Origin: Dermacentor variabilis
Lineage: Eukaryota > Arthropoda > Arachnida > Ixodida > Ixodidae
NCBI RefSeq assembly: GCF_050947875.1
Contig: NC_134571.1
Span: 229,596,024 to 229,660,023 of the forward strand
Direction: 5' to 3'
Length of the DNA: 64,000 nucleotides
Below are positions 33,251 to 44,580 of the stretch, one piece after another. Position numbers and translations under genes: made by a program. How positions within the stretch are numbered: the first letter of the stretch is position 1; each line of letters starts with the position of its first letter. The notes beneath the pieces are model-generated. The model saw only the letters and a list, made by a program, of their open reading frames with translations, was not told the origin of the DNA and searched no databases.

Positions 33251-34996
33251 ATGACATCGACATTGTCAAAGTTGAAGATGGCAGAAGCCTTGTTCGTCGA
33301 TAAAGTAGACGACAGTGTGAAAAACCCAGTTTGGTGGTATTTCTGTAAACTTCCATCTAAAAACGAAGCACGGTGTGAGCAATGCAAAATGTTACTGAAG
33401 ACGCCAACAGGGACAACAACCACCCTTGCAAACCACCTGAAAAAGCATCCGAGCTTGTATGCTGCCTACGAAGAAGAATGCGCCACCCGTGAAAGACAAA
33501 AGAGCACCGCTGGGTAGTCTATGCCGTAGCCGTCAGTTTCATCACATTTTCGGCCGACATTGAAATCGATTGAAGGCGAGGCAGTTGACTGACAAGATCA
33601 CGACCTTCATCGCGGGCAGCTTGCACTCCTACAGCATGGTCGAGGAAAGTGGCTTTGTTGAAATGCAGAGGTGCGCTATTCCCGAGTGCAGCGTGCCCCC
33701 AAGGACCACATTCTTGAGGTTGGTGATCCCCGATTTGTACACCGCAAAAAAGGCTGAGGTTATGAAAGCGCTTTGGTGAATAATTGATGCTAGAGTCGGG
33801 TGCTACAGTTTGACCACCGACAGCTGGACGTCACATGCTTGTCAGAGCTACGTGAGTGTGACATGCCACATAATGGACAGGAAGTTCGTGCTGCACCCCT
33901 ACACTCTTAACGTGCGGTCAAATAGCTGAAGACTGTACCACGAAAAACATTTGCCAGTTTCTGCAGAATGTGATTAGGGATTGGGAGCTTCCAGAAGACT
34001 TGCCAACATATATTGTCACTGATAATGGCAGAAACTTCGTTGCTGCCGTGGAGCATTCCGAGTGGCACAGGGTTCAGGGTTTCGCCCACACTCTGCAACT
34101 CTGCATCACTCACGCAAAAATGCAAGCACAACCTTTCTTTCAGCTATGTGCAAAGGCCCGTGCTGTTGTTCGTCACTACAAACATAGTACTCGAGCATGC
34201 ACCCGACTGCAAGAAAAGCAAAAACATATGGGGATTGATCCCCTCGAAGTCATGCAAAGACGTACCTTCGCGCTGGAATAGCAAACATGCCATGATGTCC
34301 AGGGCTCCTTGAGCTTCGTACTGCAAACTCTGCAGAGCTATCCGAGTAAGACAGTGTTGAAAACCTGTCGTCTGCGGAGTGGAAGCTAATGGCAGGGCTG
34401 GTCAGTGTACTTCAGCCCATTCAGCAAGCAACAATGGAACTATCTGCGGCCACATTCCCAACACACTCGGAAGTGATACCCTTGCTTTAGTGCACCGAGA
34501 TTACACTGAAAAAGTACATTTCGGGAGCCAATGAGGCAGCCTCCTTTGCTGGCAACCTCCTGTGCAGTCTGAGGACCAGGTTTGTGGATGTGAAGCTGTG
34601 TCCACTGCTAGTGCTGGCAACACTGGTAGATCCCCGTTACAAGACAATTTTTCATTCCGCACAAAGCGAAAAGGTTTGGGCGAGTAGCCTGCTGCTTTCT
34701 GAAGTTGAAAAACTGCACCCAACTGGAACAGAAGAAGCCAGAGAGAATGAAAGTGCCGCAAGCACCAAAGAACATGCATGCTCTGTGTGGGCTGCGTTTT
34801 CAAAAGTGAAGATGGCTTCAGAGGAAAAACGGCAGTTGGTTGGCATGTCCCAGTACAAGAAACAGGGGAAGGAGTATCTCCAAACCGCACTGCTTGGCCG
34901 GTCAGAGAATCCCCTCCTGTGGTGGTCAACCTTGGGCTGCCAGCTCTACCCTGCGGTGGCAATAGTCGCGCAGGGGTACCTGCAAATTCCAGCTTG
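33251..34996 (+). pseudogene. hAT-superfamily transposase relic with BED zinc finger
   Basis: The BED finger (33300-33460) reads VWWYFCKLPS, CEQCKMLL, LANHLKKHPSL, with the C2H2 ligands. Next come SMVEESGFVEMQR and PPRTTFLRLVIPDLY (33570-33779), then TTDSWTSHACQSY (first catalytic region), IVTDNGRNFVAAV and HRVQGFAHTLQLC (33970-34281). From 34584 are LVDPRYKT and the dimerisation start KEYLQTALL, ending at LQIPA. Several stops and frameshifts separate the blocks. The last part of the hATC domain is missing because a gypsy fragment follows at once. hAT elements duplicate 8 bp; no termini were found. Confidence 0.85.
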
Positions 34997-36230
34997 GCCA
35001 TGTAGTATCTAAAAACGGTATTCTTCCTGACGCCGCCAAGCTCCATGTAGTTGCTGATTTTCCCAAACCTTCCTCCGTAAAAGAACTTCGCAGCTTCCTT
35101 GGCTTGTGTTCTTACTTTTGCTGCTTCATTCAGAATTTTGCGTCCATCACCACTCCCTTGAATCAGCTTCTACGGAGCGATTTGAACATTACGCCTGGTC
35201 GTCTGCTTGTGACGATGCCTTCCAATAGTTGTGTCATCTACTTACCTCGCCGCCTATACTGCGTCACTTTGACCTGACAGCTCCAATTGAAGTGCACACC
35301 GACGCCAGCGGTATTGCACTCAGCGCTGTGCTCACGCAGCGCAAATCTGGATTTGACGAGTACGTCATTGCATACGCTAGCCGCACCCTCACCAAAGCCG
35401 AGAAGAATTACTCCGTTACGGAGAAGGAATGTTTGGCCATAATCTGGGCACTTGGTGAATTTCAGCCCTACCTCTATGGCCACCCCTTTGACGGGATTAC
35501 AGACCACCATTCAATTTGTTGGCTGTCCATGTTGAAGGACTCTTCAGGTCGATTAGCTCGCTGGGCTTTGCAGTGGCAAAATTTCAATGTGCATGTTGTC
35601 TACAGGTCTGGCCGCCGCCACACCGATGCCCTACGTGCTTTCCCGTTCGCCCATGTCGACCGAAAGCGATGCCTGCCTCTCTGCCGCTGACCAAGTACTT
35701 TCCTTCCCAGCAGGCTGCGACATGGCTTCGGAGCAACGCAAGGATGCCTGGGATTAGGGCTCTTATCTGGCTTCTTTCAAACCTTTCGACTGTTCCTTCA
35801 CCTTCTCGAGCTTTGCGCCATCAAGCATCTCACTTCGAAATTTGGGATGGACTTCTCTATCGCCGGAATTACGTCTCTGACATGCGTAAGTGGTTGCTGG
35901 TCGTACATCGACATCTTCGTGGTGAAATATGTTCTGCCTTCCATACTGACCCGCAGTGTGCACATGTGGGTGTCTTCAAGACGTACACCTGGCTTCGCTC
36001 CATGTTTTATTGGTGTGGCATGTACACCTTTGTGTGCAAGTACATTCGGTTGTGCCCTCAGTGCCAACGCCGCAAGGTTCCTGCTCAGCATGTCTCTGGT
36101 CCACTCCAGCCCATCCTGTCTCCTGCCAGGCTCGTCGATCGCATTGGCATTGACCTGTATGGACCCCTTCCGAGCACGGCTTCCGGAAACCGCTGGATAG
36201 TCGTCGCCATCGACCATTTGACATGATACG
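34997..36230 (+). pseudogene. Gypsy-2 RT thumb, RNase H and integrase N-terminus
   Basis: RT thumb: VADFPKPSSVKELRSFLGLC (35050-35110), then a disrupted stretch. RNase H (35229-35690): [57 protein letters not shown]. Integrase begins in the overlapping frame (35720-36226): DGLLYRRNYV, HTDPQCAHVGVFKTY, CPQCQRRKVP (HHCC zinc binding) and GIDLYGPLPSTASGNRW with the first catalytic Asp. A TGA at 36224-36226 stops it. A frameshift also lies near 35690. Confidence 0.88.
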
Positions 36231-37125
36231 CAGAAACAGCCACTCTGCCTGCTGCCACCCCTCGTGATATACCATGCTTCCTCCTGAAAAACTTCACTCT
36301 CTGTTACGGTGCACCTCGCGAGCTTTTGAGTGATAGAGGACGTGTCTTCCTCTCCGAAGTCGTTAATGCGCTCCTTCCTGAATGTCGCATCGTTCATCGC
36401 ACCACCACCGCCTACCATCCTCAAACTAATGGTCTGACGGAAAAATTTAACCACACCCTTGGCGACATGCTCTCCAAATACATGATCTACGTACATGATA
36501 CATGATACAAATGCCTCTGATCACACTTATTGGAACCTCATTTTGCCATTCATCATGTTCGCCTACAACACTGCACCACAGGCAACAACAAACTTCTCCC
36601 CATTCTCCCTCTTGTATGGCCGCAAACCTTCGACTGCCCTTGACACCATTCTTCCGTACAGACCCGGCTCATCCGAATGTATGCCCATCTCCGAAGCTGC
36701 CCACCGTGCAGAGGAATGCCGTCAGCTCACCCGTTGCTTTACAGTCGACCAACGGCTACAATTAGTACATGACCGGGGTAGTTGGAGAAGTATGGGAGAG
36801 GCCTTTGCCCTGCAGTGGGCATAACCAGGCTGATGATGATGATGAATGGCAACAAAAATCTCGAGGTGACGATGGTCACCTGCATTGTCACTTTCGTCTG
36901 CACTCCCTTGAGTGGCTTTGGGTTGCTTCCATTCCTGCTGGACTCTCATCCAAGCTTGTCTCCAAATATCAAGTGCCCTACCGCGTTGTAGAGCAAACAT
37001 CGCCTGTGAACTATATTGTCGAGCCTGTCACGCCGCCTACTGACCAACACTGTCGTGGTCGTGAAACCGTCCACATACAACGCCTGAAGCTGTATTATGA
37101 CCGCATGATTCTATGTTCACCATGA
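36227..37125 (+). pseudogene. Gypsy-2 integrase core and C-terminus, split by an RTE tail
   Basis: After the stop, the core continues with LLSDRGRVFLSEVVN and HPQTNGLTEKFNHTLGDML (second Asp and Glu present), then NLILPFIMFAYNTAPQATTN (36495 onward). At 36766-36838 an RTE 3' tail interrupts. The C-terminal barrel resumes with SSKLVSKYQVPYRVVEQTSP and VHIQRLKLYYD to a stop at 37123-37125. Confidence 0.85.
36766..36838 (+). mobile_element. RTE LINE extreme 3' end inserted in gypsy-2 integrase
   Basis: The sequence ggagaagtatgggagaggcc, then the ccctgcagtgggc block and a tail of (gat)n, is the 3' terminus of tick RTE elements (compare minus strand at 4340). Only about 70 bp are present, a strongly 5'-truncated insertion. 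Possible short flanking repeats (ctacaa / caacaa) are not conclusive. Confidence 0.75.
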
Positions 37126-37161
37126 GTCGCCAGGATGGCTCCTTTTCCTATGGGGGGTGAT

Positions 37162-37954
37162 TGTAGTGAAGAGGAATGCCCGGTGCTGCTGCGACATCGC
37201 CAGTCGTCCAGGAGGCGCGAGCTTGAGATTTGCCTGAGCTGCTCTGGTTGAGACACGCTGCCTGCTGCTCTCTTGCACTGTATTCATACTAGATACCTTT
37301 ATTCTATACCTCCTATTTATCTTTAATACGACTACTGCTACCCTCTCATTAATGCTGTCAAATTTGTCAATGTTGCCTGCTATGTCATTATGGATTAGAA
37401 ATCCTACTCTGAACTGCTTGTGATAGCAGTGGACGTGGTCATTTGTCAGGACTGTATAAGCCTCTTCTAACCTCACTAAGGCCAGTGATATCCCAAACAA
37501 TGCCTGATAGTTCCTCAAAGAGTACTGCTAGGCCAACTTCTCTTGACAGGGTTCGGATGTTAAACATTGCAAGGGTCAGTTTCCATTGTGAGCCTGTCCG
37601 GGTCCAGAGATTCTTAGCACCCTCTGCTGCGTTACAGGTCTGACTGCCACCGTGGTCAAATGCTCCGCAGCTGCTGGGGAGTGAGGGCCATTGGGTAATT
37701 GAGTGAGTCATTTTGGGAAGGGAGTGGCCAAATACTGCACCAGGGATGCCAATTCCTGTTCTGGTGAGAGAGTGTCTTGTTGAAGCTTAGTGAGTCTGCC
37801 TAATTTGGTTTTACCTGGATTAGTATAGCCCCACTTGCTCATGGCGTTTTTGCCGGTGTCAGGCGTCACTCGAAGCCTGGAGAGATTAGGATCTTACCTT
37901 TATAGTAAATAGATGTATACGGTGTTAATAAAGAATATACCTTTGTTCACAACA
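37162..37954 (+). repeat. Gypsy-2 3' LTR, interrupted by an RTE fragment
   Basis: The left half (37162-37302) follows a G-rich polypurine tract. The right half (37904-37954) has aataaagaatatacc, a polyadenylation signal, and ends ttcacaaca. Without the insert the LTR would be about 190 bp. The end is inferred, since no second LTR exists for comparison. Confidence 0.5.
37303..37894 (-). mobile_element. RTE fragment of the 5' region (endonuclease), 3'-truncated, with target duplication
   Basis: On the minus strand it carries LTLAMFNIRTLSREVGLAVL and WDITGLSEVRR, the N-terminus of the RTE AP endonuclease, then a shifted frame with HKQFRVGFLIHNDI. The flanks hold a 9-bp repeat, tacctttat, at 37294-37302 and 37895-37903, inside the gypsy-2 LTR. 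It ends inside the endonuclease; LINE insertions normally keep the 3' end, so this is unusual. Confidence 0.75.
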
Positions 37955-38039
37955 GCATGCTGGCCTACTCGTCGATCTCGCTAACTGAATCAGAACTGTC
38001 GATCTAGCTGGCTAATTCTGGGTTATCGTTGGCCCACAG

Positions 38040-38900
38040 TCTTCCATGCTTCCCAGGCAGTTCAAGATGCCCGTCTTCTTAAAACTGTGGATGACCGTGT
38101 CACATTGAATTGAGCTTCATCCTTCCAGAATCTACTGGCCAAGCACTTTGATGGTTGCCCCTTTATCTTTCCTGCCAGAGTCGGGTCATTGTTCCCCTCT
38201 GCCATCCACTCTGTGTAGAGCCACTGCACAATCTCTTTGAAGGGCTTGTTGATTGGCACATCAAGGGGCTACAGCACTGACGTCAGGTCATGCGGGATCG
38301 CATAAAGGTCTGTGCACATCTTTTTTCAGCAATGGATGCCATCCTTGAGATGGGTGTGGAAACGGTCTACAGTGAGCAGCAACGACACAAAAGCCCCCGA
38401 TTGCCATAAGAAGGGTGGATTACGGTGGAACTGATGGTTGACTGGCTCAAGGACAGTCGTGTCTTTCGGCCAGTCAGCCATCAGTTCTGCTGAAATCCAC
38501 CCTTGGGTGCAAATGTGTTTTTCAGTGGCAAAAGTGCCCTTTGGAAGCATCTTTTTTTTTTAACACAACAAATGATTGCAGCTTGCTGCCATCCGTCGTT
38601 ACTGCCAACACAGCAGTGCATCATTGTTTCTTGGTGCCTGTTGTCTCCACATGCACATGCCTGACACCTTTCATCTCCGCGGTGCTACTTCATATCAAAG
38701 CACGGAGCGTTTTCGTCCATGTTGCCAATTTGTGAGAGCAGGAACCTTTTTCCTCTCGGATCTGAATGCTGAACCAATGAAAATCACAGATCTTGTCCTC
38801 ACAGTCTGCCAGCAGCCGTTGGCATAACGTTGTGCGCTTCTGAGGCACAGGCCGTTCTGGAACATTAAATGCATTTTCAAGCCGCTTTCCAAACGCTGTT
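38040..38900 (-). pseudogene. Pogo-like transposase relic (DDE, CENP-B related)
   Basis: Pieces in several minus frames: QIGNMDENAPCFDM (first catalytic Asp region) near 38740, VLAVTTDGSKLQSFVV near 38590, MLPKGTFATEKHICTQGWIS, LLTVDRFHTHLKDG where a D-x-x-x-x-H region is expected, and VPINKPFKEIVQWLYTEWM near 38220. The last is typical of pogo-like elements close to POGK. Stops and frameshifts are frequent. No termini were found. Confidence 0.75.
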
Positions 38901-38980
38901 GGCCTTAAAATCAGTCGCTGACATGAACTCTTGCAGTGGCCTGCACATGGTTCTGGATCAGTTCATGAGATATTGCACAG

Positions 38981-39660
38981 CCTTCCCCGCAGGGGTGTCT
39001 GCATCGGCAGACATTTGGTGTGTTGTGACACTGCATACCCGAGCACATGAGGGTTGGACTCTCCCGTGTGTAGCCATGCATGGCTTAGCTGTGTCTGGGG
39101 AAAGGGGGATCCTGGAGGTTGAGCTGATGCTGGGTGTTTGGACCTTTAAGGCCTCCTGGCGGACGCCACACACCTCTTTGGCCTCTGTTCCACATAGACT
39201 GCAACTCCAGACTGACCCATCTGGAGGAAATTGGCAGTCGCCTTTTCCTGTCCCCCTATTTGATCTTTTTCTTTCTCTCTCACTTCCCATCCTTCCTGCC
39301 TTCTAGTCACTTCTTATTTCCGAATTTCTGGGCAGCAAGGGTTAACCTTGTGTGGGTAATCAACCTAGATTACAGCATATTTGGTTATAGCAATGATGTA
39401 CTGCTGACTGTACACGACTTGCACTTATGTCGTCATGTCCCCTTGTTGGGCTCGGTGGTGGGTGGCAGGTGTTGCTGCTGAACATAATACTACATACTAT
39501 GGATCCAGCTATCCTCCACTTCCTGATCATCCTCCTCAGAAAAGGGGGTGCACCGATGCAACACTAAACGTTTTCACCCAACCTTAAGTAACATTCCTGA
39601 AGTTCCACTTTGTGCATTGTGAAAATCCAGACAAGACTGTTCGAACAATGTCACCATTTC
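38981..39660 (+). mobile_element. 5' end of an I-like LINE (relative of 9895-10560), truncated
   Basis: It starts ccccgcaggggtgtctgc, matching the start of the LINE at 9895, and shares the whole 5' UTR with many substitutions. The beginning of ORF1 is recognisable (an HCENPDKTVRTMSPFLV stretch near 39620, compare the SEGSLPMRKLSPFLI region). It ends where PLE sequence begins, at about 39660. Confidence 0.8.
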
Positions 39661-40345
39661 TCGTGTCTCGTGTCCGGCGCCTATTAGAAGCAGGGTATCC
39701 TAGTGTAGCGGTAGCCACTGTGGCTGAGCGCCTAAAGAAGTCGGTTTCGAGAGGGACGGATGTAATTACAGAAAGCAGTACTAGCAAAAAAAGAGTAGTG
39801 GCTAAACCGTATATTCATTCAGTGTCGCACAGGCTTTAAAAAGTTGCAAGTAGATATGATGTTAATGTTGCTTTCACTGCTCCCAATAAGCTAGGTAAGA
39901 TATGTGCTGCCGTACAGAATAAAAAGGAGCGGGTAAAAGGCAAAAAACGAACAGATATTTGTCCAGTGAAGCACAATAAGAACAACAGTTTTACTGACTG
40001 TACGGGTGTGGTGTATAAAATTCCCCTTAGCTGTGGCCAGTTCTACGTAGGGCAAACGGGACGGTGTATCAATCAGAGGCTAATGGAACATAAAAGGTCG
40101 TTAACCGGTGGATCGCCTTCTAATCTTTCGCTACATTGCCAAGATTGTAACTGCACGCCAGAGTTAGATGAATGCGCGATATTGTACAGGCATAAGAATG
40201 AAGATATGCGTCTTATGGTAGAGGCATGGCACATCTATAATGGTGGAAGTGCGTGCGTGAGTCAGCCTTCGATTACTTTACATAAGGAAGAGATTAAGTG
40301 CCTTAACAGTTATCTCTCATGTAGACCGGCACACGTACCCGACTG
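39660..40345 (+). pseudogene. PLE-4: RT C-terminus and GIY-YIG endonuclease
   Basis: The frame reads RVVAKPYIHSVSHRL, a stop at 39837-39839, then KVASRYDVNVAFTAPNKLGK and, from 39966, GVVYKIPLSCGQFYVGQTGR, NQRLMEHKRSL, HCQDCNCTPELDE, to a stop at 40344-40346. The nuclease is otherwise open, with its GIY-YIG, Arg and Glu-region motifs. A 3' UTR follows to about 40510, where a solo LTR begins. It belongs to a different PLE subfamily from PLE-2 and PLE-3. Confidence 0.85.
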
Positions 40346-40510
40346 ACACGTGGTGTTACCATTCCTCAGCATGCGCAGATGAGTTTTGTGTCTTCTTTCT
40401 TTTTTTGCCTCAGTGCTCCCTTCAGTTGATAGTCGGCGTTCGTGTTGTCCACTTCTCTACTCTTGCGTCCTGTCTGCACTCCTCTCTTCTTTTTTGCATA
40501 ATGGTCGTGA

Positions 40511-40911
40511 TGTCAAAGAACACAGTAACAATACTGTGAAAGGCAAAACTAGCTTTTATTGGGCGAACTTGTGCCCACAAAACAGGCTACACTTAAAGCA
40601 CAATGAGAGCGGCGAACACAGTCGGCTATCGTTGAAAATCTTATTGACGGGTCAAGCGCGTCGGCTTTTATACATCAATCGTCGAATGTTCCAGATGAAT
40701 TGCTGGGACCCGCGCACCTTCCACAAAGTTCTACATTATTCGCGTTGCGCAGACATGCAATCTGATTACACAAGTTTCGGTCATAGACAGTGGATGGAAC
40801 CATCGATAACATTCCAGAAACTTCTCACACATGCAAGTGTGTCCTGCGCTGTGCGATAACATTTGTTAGGCGGTGAAACATGTCGCCCGATAAAGACAAG
40901 TACACGTGTCA
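40511..40911 (-). repeat. Solo LTR of the gypsy-3 family
   Basis: Its reverse complement begins TGACACGTGTACTTGTC and ends TTCTTTGACA, and aligns by eye along its length with the LTR at 59330-59749, including the TATAAAAG box and AATAAA signal. There is no internal sequence next to it. I see no target duplication, so it may have been rearranged or be old. Confidence 0.85.
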
Positions 40912-41336
40912 ATATTGATTCAGTGCTAATGCACTACAGTCAACAGTCATTTTGAGATTACTTCTGCTGCAATTTTTAATGCCTTAGCATTTTTTGGGTA
41001 CTTCACACACTTTCCAGGGGCTATCTATCTATCTGTGCATGTTTGTTTGTATGTTTGTATCTAACCATTTTCCCACCTACTTGAGTCACTGAGCAGTCAG
41101 TGCTTGAATGGGTAGCGCATTGGACTGCTGTGCTGAGGTAACTGGGTTCAAAACCAACGATCAGACCAATCTGGTTCACCGAGCATGGACCACTGTTTAC
41201 ATACGTGCTGCTCTTCAACGAACCTCTTTTACGTCAACATGGGTCACTGTAGATGCACGACTAGGTAAGCACCACTGTTTGAAGAGACACTTTCACACCG
41301 ACTTGGAGTACTCGGTATGTAAAAAGGTATGTCAGA

Positions 41337-41700
41337 GTCACAGGTGTGGGCGTCAGGACCATAGATCAGCGAAATAAACGCAATTCACAGACTCACTCAC
41401 AATATATATTTGTGCTTAGGACTCACTCAGGCTCAAGCTCACTAAAATTCTACTCAGCGTGGCTTCCTCAGTCTCAGTCTCACAAGAATTCTGCTCAGCT
41501 GGGATCACTCAGACAAGTCACAGGTGCGAGCGTCATGACCATTGATTGACGAAATAAATGCAAATTGTGCAGACTCACTCGCAATATGTATTTTTCACTT
41601 AGGACTCACTCAGACCCAAGCTCACCAAAATTCCACTCAGCTGGGCTCCCTTGGTCTCAGTCTCGTAAGAATACTCAGCCGGGATCACTCAGATGCGAAA
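41337..41700 (+). repeat. Two tandem ~180-bp repeats
   Basis: The block starting tcacaggtg at 41337 recurs at 41518: both contain 'gaccat..atc/tga', gcagactcactc, a 'cttaggactcactcag' block and gggatcactcag. They are diverged, so the duplication is not recent. Next to it (41700-41850) a shorter unit of about 64 bp, with gtgccact and cttcaatgaacctcttt, occurs about twice. Confidence 0.7.
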
Positions 41701-43149
41701 TGTGCCACTCACTCTGTGCTAGTCTTCAATGATCCTCTTCGATGCCAACTTAGGTTACTGGGTATGTGCCACTAGGTGTGTGCCGCTCTTCAATGAACCT
41801 CTTTGATGCTGACTTGGGTAATTAGGTACGTGCCACTAGGAATGCGCGGTCCAAAAATGACAAAAAAATCCTTTAAATTTTCCAATACTGGGCAGAACCG
41901 AACTCACGTCACATCATGGACAGCAACCAGGTGCTTTAGCAGGCTGCACCACAAAAACACTGGGTATGTGCCACTTTTAAATGAATGCCTTTCACGCCAA
42001 CACTTTAGCGAGCTGCGCTAAAGGGAGTCTACAGACAGGGAGTCTACCAACCGGGAAAACCGGGAATTCTCAGGGATTTCGAGTAGTCTGGAAAAACTCA
42101 GGGAAAACTCAGGGAATTTGTGCTTCTATCAGGGAAATTAGCTGTAATTTTATTGAAAGGGTCGAAAGTCAAGGTAATGCTGGCTCGAGTGACAGACAGG
42201 AATCGTAATGAATCGTCTTTGACGTCCTGTCGTCGGCTGGAGGAGTTCCCAAAGTACAGTCAACGACCGACTTTCCGGATTCTCGATAATTTGGACGGCT
42301 TCGCGGCACCACCACGTACCCCGTAGAGTCAATGTACCAGAACGTCTGAAATTTCAAACTTAAGAACTCTTCGCCGTCCGATTTCCCGGAGGTTTTGCCG
42401 TGACCGCAGGTCCGAAACGGCGTTAATCAAAGCCGCCACCTCTGCCATTTTGATTACCTTGCCGCCTCGAACCGGCGCTCTCACACGCAGATCCGCTGCC
42501 AGCCGTAGCCACCACGGCAGCAACGCTAGGCCTAGATGCTTCGACGTTCGCTATGAAGCTTCTTGCCATTGGATGCCGTGTTTTTTATTGAAAGAAGTCG
42601 CTGCTGTTAGCAGTGGCACGGACCCCGCCTTTGTGGTCCTCGCGATTGGCTTAGAAGCTTGGAAAGCACGGTGCGTTGCATAATGCCGGTTACCGAAAGT
42701 TAGCTTTGTCTCCGTACACAGATGTTCCTTGGTGAAGCTTACGCAAAAGTACTGCAGTGAAGCATAACAAGCGTGGGAAGGGGCTATTACCATTGGACAC
42801 AGTATGTATTGCTTAATTATACACGTGTGCACCCGGTATTTCCTTTCACAGTACGAGCACCGATATGCCTGATGCGTGTACCGGCAGGCCTTCACAGCGT
42901 TTTCGAATGTGCCTGTGGCGATTTGAGCCCTTAAGGGCAGTAAATGACATGCATTTATTTTTTCCAACTGGCCGATTTTTCTGACGTTTTTGCGGCCCCT
43001 AGGGAGTTCGAAAAATCGGACGTAGACTGTGCAACTGACCAAGAAGGGGCTTCAAGTGGTCTGTGGGGCGAACGAGCAGCGGAAGGAGAACAAGAACAAA
43101 AAGGACCTACGCATTGAGGAATGAACGGGAAAGGAAGCGTGCTGCCGCC

Positions 43150-44580
43150 GTTTTGAAGGAGTTGAGAGATATTGGCCTCGAGCTCCACCACTGGAAAAGC
43201 TGGCGCCACCGTCGGCGTGACGTGCTAGGAGGGATCACGTGGACATAGCGGCCGCGTCGGCTGCTTCGGGCGCGCCGAAGCGAGCTGAAAACGAGAGTTT
43301 TAATTCCCTCGTACGCTGCGGTCCTCATTTAGTGGCGAGATTTGCCCGCTTCGAGTGTCTCCTTTACAACGCTTGAAAGCACTACAATAGGTAGTGGCTG
43401 CCTTCGAAGGCGCACAATATGGTAGGCTACTGCTCCGTGCCGCAATGCCGGACGCACGCAACGGAGCACGGTGTCAGCCTTATTCACACGTAGCCGCAAA
43501 ACAAGAAGCTGTGTGAAGCTTGGCTCGCGAAACATAAAACCGGCAAACAGTCATCGGCTACAACTCGGGTATGCAGCAAGCACAGACGCGAGGAAGATTT
43601 CTGCTACGGCGCCCCGTCTGCGATGTTCGGAAAACGCGCACTGAGACGCTCGCCCGAGTCCGCTGCCCGACTAATGTCATGACGGTTTGGTCTATGAACT
43701 TGTCGATGCTATAGATAGTCGCAAGTTCAGTGGAGTGGAAAGGCAGCGGTAAGAAGCACATTTAAAAAAAGCATGGCATATGGTCATGTTTGTGTCATGA
43801 ATTATTGCACTGGATTACAAAAAAGGAGCAGCGGGAAATTGCACACTGAGAACACCGATAAACATACAGTGCGACGCAACTCGAGAAATAATATTGAAAG
43901 GTCAAAGAATTTAGAAGAAAAAAAAAGATTGAATCGTCGCGACGGGACATCACAGTCCCCGTAGGCGTCGAAGTCTCTACAATGAAATTATTTTTGAACA
44001 GCTCTGATAGCGCCCACGCAACAATGGTTGCTTGTATACTGTCAAATGCTCATATTCTGCGGCCTAAAGCTCATGGCACGGTGCGAAAACGCGCGCGCGG
44101 AGAAAGCGAAACAGTGCGCGGACAAGCATGCAGACGCGCAGTCGGTCGCTGCGAATCTGCGCGATCGCTGCATTGAGGCTTCATTCTATTACGATCCATT
44201 TAGTTATACAAACACTATAAGAACATATTTCACATAGTTTGCTCTCAGCGTTTACGTACCTTTCACGCAAGAAGCCGGTTCGGGAGACTCCATCGCGGCG
44301 ACCGCGCGCAGTGGCGTTCACTGTACGTATTCGGTAAGGAGATAGCGTCTGTAAACGATTGTGTGCTTTCAGTTTGCCTAAGATTATTATTTAGACAGTA
44401 AGAAGCTTCTCTCGTTTCGAAAGTACTTACAGAAATGTCCGGGAGAGCTCGCGCGTGGTGTTTTCAGTGAGCGCTGACAGCAAAACCTATGAGGAGCGCG
44501 CCACGTGATCCCTCATACTACGCCAGCGAGGCGCTTCCGATAGATGGCGATTCCGTAACTCCTCGCCGCCAATAGAGAGA
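43150..44580. mobile_element. Nested DNA transposon with imperfect inverted ends and a THAP exon
   Basis: Near the left end gagggatcacgtgg (about 43228) matches the reverse complement of ccacgtgatccctc near the right end (44502-44515), with weaker pairing beyond. The segment is absent from copy 1 of the host TIR element. It encodes a THAP-type zinc finger (43419-43682). THAP domains are the DNA-binding part of P-element and Kolobok transposases, so this may be a P-like or Kolobok-like relic; no catalytic part is seen. Confidence 0.55.
43419..43682 (+). pseudogene. THAP-type C2CH zinc finger exon
   Basis: From ATG 43419 the frame reads MVGYCSVPQCRTHATEHGVS, a TAG at 43491-43493 (codon 25), then NKKLCEAWLAKHKTGKQSS, VCSKHRREEDFCYG and a stop at 43680-43682. 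The spacing C-x4-C, about 45 residues, C-x2-H (CSVPQC ... VCSKH) is the THAP signature, and the N-terminal position is typical. The internal stop makes it a pseudogene. Confidence 0.75.

Larger units (their letters stand above)
34997..37954 (+). mobile_element. Gypsy-2: 5'-truncated Ty3/gypsy element
   Basis: It starts abruptly in the RT thumb (GHVVSKNGILPD) at the hAT junction and runs through RNase H and integrase to a probable 3' LTR starting TGTAGTGAAG at 37162, after the purine tract GGGGGG. The LTR is split by an RTE piece and probably ends at about 37954 (ttcacaaca). It also holds an RTE tail at 36766-36838. The 5' LTR, gag and protease are absent. Confidence 0.85.

Noticed and set aside
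41337..41850. A CRISPR-like or satellite array
   Set aside because: Only two or three diverged units without spacers; simple tandem duplication.
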